Source: a virus | IMG/VR virus record: IMGVR_UViG_3300020165_000051 | Location: 1 to 39,068 of that record | Reading direction: 5' to 3' (one strand) | DNA: 39,068 nucleotides | Shown: positions 14,566 to 20,283 of the stretch, piece after piece | Numbering within the stretch: the stretch's first letter is position 1 | Layout of the letters: every line of letters begins with the position of its first letter | Translations under genes and position numbers: made by a program | Notes under the pieces: model-generated | Seen by the model: the letters and a program-made list of their open reading frames with translations, nothing else | What the model was told of the DNA's origin: nothing | The model's database searches: none

Positions 14566-14600
14566 GTTATATTTATCATACTTTCATTTATTCAAGTATG
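14566..14600 (-). promoter_or_regulatory. Promoter candidate with palindrome upstream of the ATPase
   Basis: Leftward -35 TTGAAT (14595-14590), an 18-base spacer and -10 TATAAC (14571-14566). CATACTT (14577-14583) and AAGTATG (14594-14600) form a 7-base inverted repeat covering the -35 and spacer, suggesting repressor control. The gene's ribosome site AAGGAG follows. Confidence 0.45.
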
Positions 14601-14612
14601 CTAAACATAATC

Positions 14613-14894
14613 CTACCATAGTGTTGTATTTAAATTTGCTAGCTTGAACGTACCATCCTTAATTTTCTCTTCGGTGCTTTTCGTGGTTTCATTTAAGAAC
14701 ATATTTCTATATTTACTTGTTGTTCTTGAATAGTTCCAAGATTTACTGTCTAACGTTACAGTTCCATCATCATCAACAGTAGCAATTATTGTATCGTAAC
14801 TTTGAAATACTTTTTTATTATTTAAATAATTTATAAATTGATTCTTAACAACGTTTCCATTATTACTTCTCATATGCTCTATAAATGCCTTCAT
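14613..14894 (-). CDS. DUF8033-like small phage protein
   Basis: The 93-residue product has T-V-T-L-D-S-K-S-W-N-Y-S-R-T-T-S-K-Y-R and a later I-K-D-G-T-F-K-L-A-N-L-N. This order is well conserved in a small phage family I associate with DUF8033; its function is unknown. The start overlaps the upstream stop by one base (TAATG). Confidence 0.65.
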   Translation of the reverse strand: MKAFIEHMRSNNGNVVKNQFINYLNNKKVFQSYDTIIATVDDDGTVTLDSKSWNYSRTTSKYRNMFLNETTKSTEEKIKDGTFKLANLNTTLW

Positions 14895-15022
14895 TATTTA
14901 TTCTCCTTATTTTCTTTTTCTTTTTGCCAATCCCTTCCCTTTTTAGGGAAATTTACTCTGTGGCTTTTCTTTTTTAATTTAGATTTTTTATTATTAAAAT
15001 AATTCTTTAAACTGTTACTCAT
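14894..15022 (-). CDS. Tiny basic protein
   Basis: The 42-residue frame from ATG 15022 begins MSNSLKNYFNNKKSKLKKKS and has about one third Lys/Arg. Its start overlaps the upstream stop (ATGA), its stop overlaps the downstream start (TAATG), and it fills the gap exactly. No family recognised. Confidence 0.5.
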   Translation of the reverse strand: MSNSLKNYFNNKKSKLKKKSHRVNFPKKGRDWQKEKENKENK

Positions 15023-15207
15023 TGTGATTTAACTAATAATTTTATTCTTGTCGGTATAACTACTGTGTCGTTGCAATGATTACAGCACCTGCCTTTTTTA
15101 ACAGGTTCAGCGTTATGACCATCATCCCATGTAAATTCACCGATAATAGTTCGAGGTATTACATCTTTACAAATAGCGCACTTATATTTATTTTTTATTA
15201 AAGTCAT
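15019..15207 (-). CDS. Zinc-ribbon protein (GHNAEPV / GRCC motif)
   Basis: The 62-residue product has C-A-I-C near the N-terminus and G-H-N-A-E-P-V-K-K-G-R-C-C-N-H-C-N. This is a signature of small zinc-binding proteins that are very common in phages. Four or more Cys could hold one or two zinc ions. The role is unknown; binding to nucleic acid or a host protein is plausible. Confidence 0.75.
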   Translation of the reverse strand: MTLIKNKYKCAICKDVIPRTIIGEFTWDDGHNAEPVKKGRCCNHCNDTVVIPTRIKLLVKSQ

Positions 15208-15355
15208 AAGATTGTCTCCTTAAAATATATTTTAATGTAAATCTAATTTTCATTATATCCGTAAAATCACAATCTGAACCATGAGCTAATGCTCCTTCAA
15301 TTTCACCAAGTTTATCTATAGATTCTTCAAGTCTTTTAATTTCTGTTTTACTCAT
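15188..15355 (-). CDS. Short helical protein overlapping the zinc-ribbon start
   Basis: The 55-residue frame from ATG 15355 begins MSKTEIKRLEESIDKLGEIE. It is helical and charged, and overlaps the zinc-ribbon gene by 20 bases in another frame. A weak GGAAAC ribosome site precedes it. No family recognised. It fills part of an otherwise empty 450-base stretch of the operon. Confidence 0.5.
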   Translation of the reverse strand: MSKTEIKRLEESIDKLGEIEGALAHGSDCDFTDIMKIRFTLKYILRRQSYDFNKK

Positions 15356-15368
15356 TTAAACTGTTTCC

Positions 15369-15500
15369 TTAAAATAAATTAATTAATATGCTTACCAAAT
15401 ATATTGATAAACCGATTAGACTACTTGCTAGCATAAACAATGCTACAAATAATACCATGTCAATCATTATGCTGATTGTATGCTGAGTGTTTTTTCTCAT
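15369..15500 (-). CDS. Single-pass small membrane protein
   Basis: The 43-residue frame from ATG 15500 has a charged start (MRKNTQHTIS) and one long hydrophobic span (about residues 15-40). The start overlaps the upstream stop (TAATG). Small early membrane proteins of phages can act in superinfection exclusion, host-membrane takeover or lysis timing; nothing decides between these here. Confidence 0.5.
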   Translation of the reverse strand: MRKNTQHTISIMIDMVLFVALFMLASSLIGLSIYLVSILINLF

Positions 15501-15655
15501 TATTTATTTTCCTTATTAATAGTTTTAATTTTGAAGTATCTTGGTTTTGTTATCTTAAGTCCGAATTGATACTCTTTATTGCCGATGTTTATAACTCCCA
15601 AATATCCATGCGTTAATTTGTAAACTCTTATAAATCTATTTCTTAACCAAGTCAT
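15500..15655 (-). CDS. Small basic protein
   Basis: The 51-residue frame from ATG 15655 begins MTWLRNRFIRVYKLTHGYLG, with a beta-rich middle (VINIGNKEYQFGLKI) and a Lys-rich end. The stop overlaps the next start. No family recognised. Confidence 0.5.
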   Translation of the reverse strand: MTWLRNRFIRVYKLTHGYLGVINIGNKEYQFGLKITKPRYFKIKTINKENK

Positions 15656-15657
15656 GT

Positions 15658-15855
15658 TTAATCATTCCATTCTATTGCATTTAAAAACTTTCTCATATCA
15701 TCAAGTACAATTCTTTTTTCTAAGTCACCTAAATCTTGCATTTTCATATCAAAATTTCTTTTAGCTATAATATCCGATAAGCTATTAAAAACTTCCTCAG
15801 ATTCTTTTCGCTCTTTTTCTTTGATGATTTTATTTTGATTTTTAAATCTTGACAT
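15658..15855 (-). CDS. Hypothetical charged helical protein
   Basis: The 65-residue product has a strongly charged helix (KIIKEKERKESEEV) and a D-L-G-D-L-E-K-R-I segment. It overlaps the upstream gene by 14 bases. Function unknown. Confidence 0.55.
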   Translation of the reverse strand: MSRFKNQNKIIKEKERKESEEVFNSLSDIIAKRNFDMKMQDLGDLEKRIVLDDMRKFLNAIEWND

Positions 15856-16120
15856 TAAATTTCTCTTTTAGTTTGTCGCTTAAATTAGCTTCGTTCTCTC
15901 TGCTAGCTTTTTCAATCATAGCTGAACCTATATAGTAAAGCTTTCCTCTCTGCTTCATTCTTCTATTGACGCTAGAAACGAAACTGTTAGCCTTCTTCTT
16001 GCTTTTAAATTTATTGTGAGGGGATAAAGCGAAAGCCTCTTCACCTGTCAACTTCACCGAGGTAAAGGTGGTCGGCTCTCCAAGTTCATCTTTTATCGTT
16101 TTGTTTTCGTAGGTTATCAT
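15842..16120 (-). CDS. Hypothetical protein, first gene of the 16120-leftward unit
   Basis: The 92-residue product has a Thr-rich start, then L-T-G-E-E-A-F-A-L-S-P-H-N-K-F, a basic middle (KSKKKANSFVSSVNRRMKQR) and a helical end. The ribosome site is GAGGAAAT. A large inverted repeat lies 19-60 bases upstream (16139-16180), likely in its leader or operator. No family recognised. Confidence 0.6.
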   Translation of the reverse strand: MITYENKTIKDELGEPTTFTSVKLTGEEAFALSPHNKFKSKKKANSFVSSVNRRMKQRGKLYYIGSAMIEKASRENEANLSDKLKEKFNVKI

Positions 16121-16138
16121 ATTTCCTCATTTTTATAT

Positions 16139-16180
16139 GGTTTAATTAAGTAGTCACTACGTTCCTACTTAATATAAACC
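16139..16180. promoter_or_regulatory. Long inverted repeat (operator or leader hairpin)
   Basis: ATTAAGTAG (16145-16153) and CTACTTAAT (16165-16173) pair perfectly. They are extended by GGTTTA (16139-16144) and TAAACC (16175-16180) across a one-base bulge, giving about 15 bp around an 11-base loop. It lies upstream of the leftward gene at 16120 and overlaps the -35 of a rightward promoter candidate, so one protein could control both directions. Confidence 0.6.
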
Positions 16181-16198
16181 TTAAAAATGTGGTATAAT
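16169..16198 (+). promoter_or_regulatory. Rightward promoter with extended -10
   Basis: -35 TTAATA (16169-16174), an 18-base spacer and a perfect -10 TATAAT (16193-16198) preceded by TGG, an extended -10. No rightward gene follows for over 1 kb, so it would transcribe the non-coding stretch to its right. Confidence 0.5.
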
Positions 16199-16268
16199 GA
16201 TATATCCTACAAATAAAACAATTAAAAGGTAATAAAAGAAATAAAATAGGTTAGAAACAAAACCGATA

Positions 16269-16300
16269 CCAAAACCATAGCCAAAACCATAGCCAAAACT
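16269..16300. repeat. 12-base tandem repeat CCAAAACCATAG
   Basis: Two exact copies (16269-16280, 16281-16292) and a partial third (CCAAAACT). The A/C-rich repeat is roughly complementary to G/T-rich sequence about 100-170 bases downstream. Confidence 0.85.
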
Positions 16301-16510
16301 AAAGACAAGGCTTTTATCTTATGCGTTCTAGTTCGGCTTAATTTGGGTACGTTTTGAGGTTTTATTATAGTTTTTGGGGTTATGGGTTCAGGCTTGGTTA
16401 TTTGTGTATTGTTTTAACGCTTGTTTTGGGGGTTTTATGGGGTTTTCTAGCTCGGAGGGTATATTGCCTTTACCTAGAATAAAAAAAGGCTATAAACGTA
16501 CATTTTGAGC

Positions 16511-16550
16511 AAAAAAAAACCCCACGAACTTAATCGCAGGGTTTTCTTTG
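16511..16550. terminator. Bidirectional intrinsic terminator
   Basis: AAAACCC and GGGTTTT arms pair, with an inner CGA/TCG match. On the minus strand the stem is followed by nine T, ending the leftward acidic-protein gene (16571-16846). On the plus strand it is followed by TTTTCTTT and could end the candidate ncRNA. Confidence 0.7.
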
Positions 16551-16570
16551 AGGATAGTTAGACTATCTAT

Positions 16571-16846
16571 CTACATGAACCTATCATATGCATCGGTCTC
16601 ACAATCCCAATGGGGTTGCTCATCGCATAGTTCAGTAAGATATAAAGCTAGCACAGCTTCCTCATCCTTCGGTAATTGGTTACAGTACTCAGCCAAGCCA
16701 AGGTCAAGATTCGGTAACTCATCAAGACTAAAGCCAAAGTCAGCCTCGAAGTCTTCTATTATTGCAAGTGATTCGGTGCTAGCATTTTTAATTGATATAG
16801 TGGTGTTGTTGTCTTCTATTGTTATATTATTGTTTACTGTAGGCAT
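16571..16846 (-). CDS. Acidic protein, ArdA/Ocr-like antirestriction candidate
   Basis: The 91-residue product has a strong AGGAGG ribosome site. About 22 Asp/Glu against very few Lys/Arg make it highly acidic. The segment I-I-E-D-F-E-A-D-F-G-F-S-L-D-E-L-P-N-L-D, then L-A-E-Y and D-E-E-A-V-L-A-L-Y-L, recalls the ArdA middle motif. ArdA and Ocr mimic DNA and block type I restriction enzymes. It has its own terminator and is the leftward gene nearest the control region, fitting an immediate-early anti-host function. It is shorter than full ArdA, so the assignment is tentative. Confidence 0.55.
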   Translation of the reverse strand: MPTVNNNITIEDNNTTISIKNASTESLAIIEDFEADFGFSLDELPNLDLGLAEYCNQLPKDEEAVLALYLTELCDEQPHWDCETDAYDRFM

Positions 16847-17169
16847 TTTGCCTCCTGTTGTTTATTGGTTTTTTCATAGCGTTTTGCTATGCTATATATT
16901 AAGGATATAAAGAGTGGTTTGCTAGCATTAAAAAAAAATAAGGAATGGGAGCGAAAGCGAATAGAGCGTTTTACCGAGGGGAAAAAAGTCAGGTCAACGA
17001 GAATCTCATACGTGAAACCGAAAATAATGGGGTGCCGCTCCTAGTATAGTACCCACCATAAAAATTTTGCACTATTTTTACAAAAGGGATAGGGTGTGCA
17101 TTAGGGTCCCTATTAGGGTAGCCATACAAAAGCTAATAGCTTTCTATAGCTCTGCCTGTAGTAAATCTT
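16847..17169. other. Non-coding control region, left part
   Basis: This is the divergent gap between the leftward acidic-protein gene and the rightward terminase genes. It holds a small hairpin (CATAGC/GCTATG, 16876-16892), one TGCTAGCA site (16920-16927), a long-range GGAGCG/CGCTCC pair (16948-16953, 17036-17041), three TAGGGT repeats and a near-palindrome AAAGCT-AAT-AGCTTT (17129-17143). No gene is visible. Confidence 0.6.
17090..17125 (+). repeat. Three 12-base iterons, TAGGGTNNNYAT
   Basis: TAGGGT occurs at 17090, 17102 and 17114, exactly 12 bases apart. The full units TAGGGTGTGCAT, TAGGGTCCCTAT and TAGGGTAGCCAT share T-A-G-G-G-T and a final Y-A-T. Such arrays bind initiators or regulators. 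Confidence 0.75.
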
Positions 17170-17245
17170 AGGTTTATAAGAGATAGTATAGGTTTATAAT
17201 AATAAAAAAAAGGTTTACTTATATAGTTTATAAACCTTAGGTTTA
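17170..17245. promoter_or_regulatory. Phased AGGTTTA repeats with AT-rich run (origin/operator candidate)
   Basis: AGGTTTA at 17170, 17190 and 17211 (20-21 bases apart, two helical turns), inverted TAAACCT at 17231, and AGGTTTA again at 17239. An A/T run (17195-17211) containing TATAAT lies among them. The same GGTTTA core occurs in the stem at 16139-16180. The array may be a replication origin, an operator for the rightward late genes, or both. Confidence 0.55.
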
Positions 17246-17275
17246 ATCACCTAAACACATAAGAAAGGAAACATT

Positions 17276-17476
17276 ATGGCTTACGAACAAAAGGATATGA
17301 CTGGTAGCATTTTTGCTAACCAAGGTAAGAGTAAAGAAACGCAGCCAGATTATACTGGTACGTTAAAAATAAAAGGCGTAGAATATAGCGTAGCAGGTTG
17401 GAAGAAAACAGCTAAGTCTGGTTTAGACTATGTTAGCTACAAGGTAGAAGAAAAAGAAGACAAAGCACCTTTTTAA
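17276..17476 (+). CDS. DUF736-like small protein
   Basis: The 66-residue product is preceded by AAAGGAA. It has D-Y-T-G-T-L-K-I-K-G-V-E-Y and then A-G-W-K-K-T-A-K-S-G-L-D-Y-V-S-Y-K-V. This recalls DUF736-type proteins (G-T-I..., A-W-K-K-T-S-K-x-G-x-D-Y-L), whose function is not settled. It is the first gene of the long rightward block, directly after the repeat array, so it may be expressed early in that unit. Confidence 0.65.
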   Translation: MAYEQKDMTGSIFANQGKSKETQPDYTGTLKIKGVEYSVAGWKKTAKSGLDYVSYKVEEKEDKAPF

Positions 17477-17477
17477 A

Positions 17478-18308
17478 TTGAAAGCAACCTGCAAAGGTAA
17501 GGAGTTTGAAATATATGAAATCAATGAAGCAGACTCTGTTGGAATTAAAGCAATCGAAAACTGGCGTAACGCAGAGATTGGCGATTGGATATGCACTCAC
17601 GATAATATACTTGTTAGAGTTATTGGAAGGCGTATCAACAAGCTTAAAGGGAAGCGTAAACCGATTACTTTTATTCGTACAGGTTTTGGAGAAACCCCAA
17701 CATATTATAAAAAAATCTATGCCAAAGAACAAAAGTGCTGGACAGGAGACGACCTCGTCTATAAGCAGTATGTTCGAAATGTCCCAGCAACTGTACTCCA
17801 AAAACAGTTCGCAGACTATATCTCCGAATATGGTCAAGTGGACAAGAACAACAAGTTCGACACAGCCTCAATCGTTGATGCTTACACACACGCTTTCAGC
17901 GACAACAATCCCAAACAAGCGCTTAGAAGAGGTGTTAGAATTTTACGAAAAAAACATATCATTGATAGGATTAGCATGAATATGCGTGAAAAGCTAGTTG
18001 AACATGGTATGGATGATGATTGGGTAGCTAGTCAATATCGTGAGTTTGTTAACGATGCACCACCAAATGCAAAATTAAATGCACTCAATAGAATATCTGA
18101 TTTGCTTGGGCATACGAAAAGAGAAAAAGAAGAAAAGACACAAAATATTATTATGATATCAGATGGAGATAAGAAACTATTAGCTGAAGCTAGACAAAAA
18201 CTTTCCGATAAAGATATTGGTAGACTAATGCACGTTGTAAAAGAAAAAGGAATTGAAGGTGTTATTCAAACGGAAAGTACCGAAAGAAACAAGCACGATA
18301 GAGATTGA
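17478..18308 (+). CDS. Candidate terminase small subunit
   Basis: The product has 276 residues and starts at a TTG one base after the previous stop. The first about 95 residues are beta-rich. The rest is helical, with a middle segment around Q-A-L-R-R-G-V-R-I-L-R-K and a C-terminal part N-A-K-L-N-A-L-N-R-I-S-D-L-L-G-H-T-K, similar in style to small terminase helical cores. It lies just upstream of terminase large, the usual place. I assign it on position and style; it is longer than many small subunits. Confidence 0.55.
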   Translation: MKATCKGKEFEIYEINEADSVGIKAIENWRNAEIGDWICTHDNILVRVIGRRINKLKGKRKPITFIRTGFGETPTYYKKIYAKEQKCWTGDDLVYKQYVRNVPATVLQKQFADYISEYGQVDKNNKFDTASIVDAYTHAFSDNNPKQALRRGVRILRKKHIIDRISMNMREKLVEHGMDDDWVASQYREFVNDAPPNAKLNALNRISDLLGHTKREKEEKTQNIIMISDGDKKLLAEARQKLSDKDIGRLMHVVKEKGIEGVIQTESTERNKHDRD

Positions 18309-18465
18309 TACATCCTATTCTGGTATAATAGTGGTAGATGGAGCAGAAATGTTTGTTGAACCAAAAGTATCAGCATTGATACTGGATATGATAAAAGAGG
18401 TAGATGTGTTGTCAGAAAAAGTAGATGTTTATGAAAACTATATAATGGGAAAAGCTGATGCCTAA
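18253..18465 (+). CDS. Hypothetical small protein
   Basis: The 70-residue frame starts at a TTG inside the previous gene (56-base overlap) and stops inside the next. It has a beta-rich start (TSYSGIIVVDGAEMFVEP) and a helical end (MIKEVDVLSEKVDVYENYI). No family recognised. An alternative later start is possible. Confidence 0.5.
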   Translation: MKVLFKRKVPKETSTIEIDTSYSGIIVVDGAEMFVEPKVSALILDMIKEVDVLSEKVDVYENYIMGKADA

Positions 18466-18619
18466 ATACTTGTCAACTAATGAAATGCGTTCTACAGATG
18501 GTAGAACTAGATTAAAAAGCACATTAAACAAAAAACGTAAAAAAGAAACTATACAAAAACTAAAAAAACATAACTTAATGCAACAAAAAATAAGAAAACT
18601 TAGTAGAAAACGTAAATAG
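18458..18619 (+). CDS. Tiny basic protein before terminase
   Basis: The 53-residue frame from ATG 18458 begins MPKYLSTNEMRSTDGRTRLK and ends R-K-L-S-R-K-R-K. It overlaps the previous gene by 8 bases and shares one base with the terminase GTG start (TAGTG). Basic charge and position could suit a DNA-packaging accessory, but no family is known to me. Confidence 0.5.
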   Translation: MPKYLSTNEMRSTDGRTRLKSTLNKKRKKETIQKLKKHNLMQQKIRKLSRKRK

Positions 18620-20253
18620 TGGAACTTTCCTACACGAATCAAGAACGGGAAGAGTTAATGCGAAGAATGTATTTAGATATATTCTTTTTTGCTAAATTTA
18701 TTCTTGGTGACCCTGAACAACCTATGCATTACCATATTCGTACTAAGTCTCCAGATTTTCATAAAGACATTGTATCCAAGCTGCTAAACTTAGATGTAGG
18801 CTCTAAGCTTGCTGTAGTTGCGCCTCGTGGTCATGCTAAGTCTACTTTAATAAATTTAATTTATCCCTTGCATCGTATTTTATTTGGTGAAGAAAAATTT
18901 ATCTTGCTTATCTCAGAATCAGAAAAACAATCTAAGTTTTATTTAGAAACTATTGGCAATGAAGTAGAATTTAACGAAAAGTTGCGTTATTTCTTTGGCG
19001 ACAGGAAAGGTCGTAATTGGGGTAAGGAAGAAAAAGAATTTATTGCAGACTTTGATGAAAATGGCGTACCAAATAGTTTTTGTAAAGTACTTATTCGTGG
19101 TACAGGGCAAAAAGTGCGTGGATTAAAGTATGGAGCATATCGACCAACCTTAACTGTTATAGACGATGGTGAAGGTGAGCGCAATACAGCGACTCAAACA
19201 TTGCGTGACCAATTTCGTTCGTGGTTAAATGGTGCTGTTATTGCAGGTTCAGGTGATTCTAAATTAATATTTATTGGAACAATAGTAGATGAAGAGTCGT
19301 ACCTAAATCGTATAGCTGGTCCACTTGCCTACGATAGAAATGGTAAGCGCAAGATTAAGGGTTGGGATAGTTTATTCTATCAAGCAATACTACAAGAAAA
19401 TGAACCTGGACACTTTTCTGCAAGTGGTAAAGAAGTTTTAGATAAAAAAGGTAAACCTAAGGTTTTATGGGAATCATATAGACCCTATGATTGGCTTATA
19501 GCTGAAAGAGATAGACTTGTGTCCGAAGGTGATGTAGCTTATTTTTATCAAGAGTATCAAAATATACCAATGGATGATAGTTTTCGTGTATTTAAAAAAG
19601 AAAACATTAATTATTGGGATGGTCATTTTAAAAATGATAATAATTTTTCTGTTATTGTCCAACAAGTTGAAGATGAAATATGGGATATACCAGTAAATGT
19701 ATTTATGGGTGTTGACCCTGCTTCAAGTGAAAATGTAAAAGCTGATTTTTCTGTTATTATGGTAATTGCTGTAGATGCTGAAAATAATGTTTATGTTATT
19801 GATTACCATAGAGGTCAAATGGCGCCAATGGATTTAGCTGATAAACTATTTGAAATGATGGAACATTATAAACCAAAGTTAATTAATATTGAAGAGACTG
19901 GTCATGTCATGTTATCTGATTACATGATGCGTGAATCTAAAAGAACAGGAAAATTTTACAATATAAACCCTAAACAAGCAATTAAAAGCAAATATTATAG
20001 AATAAAACAACTTCAACCCTACTTTGCTAGCAATGCAATGCAAATAAAAGATACCCATTGGGAATTAGAGCAAGAGTTACTTAACTTTAAAGAGCATGGT
20101 AGCTTTAAAAAAGATACATTAGATGCTTTACGATGGGCTATTGATGATATTTATGCACCTAGGCATGGTTATGACGAAGATGGAGTTCAATATAAAGGTC
20201 GTTCTACGTTTCGTGGAATTGATTGGCAAACTGGAAAAACTATATTTGCATAA
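18619..20253 (+). CDS. terL: Terminase large subunit
   Basis: This 544-residue protein starts at a GTG overlapping the previous stop. The ATPase domain has Walker A A-P-R-G-H-A-K-S-T (68-76) and Walker B L-T-V-I-D-D-G-E (178-185). The C-terminal nuclease has G-V-D-P-A-S-S (Asp366), N-I-E-E-T-G (423-428) and D-T-L-D-A-L-R-W-A-I-D-D (499-510), the acidic residues expected for an RNase H-like fold. It translocates DNA into the prohead at the portal and cuts it. Length is usual for the family. The packaging mode (headful, cos or terminal repeats) cannot be told from this window. Confidence 0.93.
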   Translation: MELSYTNQEREELMRRMYLDIFFFAKFILGDPEQPMHYHIRTKSPDFHKDIVSKLLNLDVGSKLAVVAPRGHAKSTLINLIYPLHRILFGEEKFILLISESEKQSKFYLETIGNEVEFNEKLRYFFGDRKGRNWGKEEKEFIADFDENGVPNSFCKVLIRGTGQKVRGLKYGAYRPTLTVIDDGEGERNTATQTLRDQFRSWLNGAVIAGSGDSKLIFIGTIVDEESYLNRIAGPLAYDRNGKRKIKGWDSLFYQAILQENEPGHFSASGKEVLDKKGKPKVLWESYRPYDWLIAERDRLVSEGDVAYFYQEYQNIPMDDSFRVFKKENINYWDGHFKNDNNFSVIVQQVEDEIWDIPVNVFMGVDPASSENVKADFSVIMVIAVDAENNVYVIDYHRGQMAPMDLADKLFEMMEHYKPKLINIEETGHVMLSDYMMRESKRTGKFYNINPKQAIKSKYYRIKQLQPYFASNAMQIKDTHWELEQELLNFKEHGSFKKDTLDALRWAIDDIYAPRHGYDEDGVQYKGRSTFRGIDWQTGKTIFA

Positions 20254-20283
20254 TATTCTAATTATTAATTAATATGTGGTAGT

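Larger units (their letters stand above)
16205..16550 (+). ncRNA. Candidate non-coding RNA (promoter to terminator)
   Basis: This stretch of about 345 bases has no convincing gene. It starts just after an extended -10 promoter and ends at a hairpin with a T-rich tail. The first part is A/C-rich with a 12-base tandem repeat (16269-16300). The later part is G/T-rich with many G-runs (about 16370-16450), so the halves can pair with each other. A further stem GCCTTT/AAAGGC lies at 16466-16490. A transcript is inferred only from signals and composition. Confidence 0.4.

Noticed and set aside
16269-16300. CRISPR-like array
   Set aside because: The 12-base repeats are directly tandem, without spacers, and no cas genes are present.
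16370-16472. G-quadruplex
   Set aside because: G-runs are present, but loops between four runs are longer than the usual limit; only a weak candidate.
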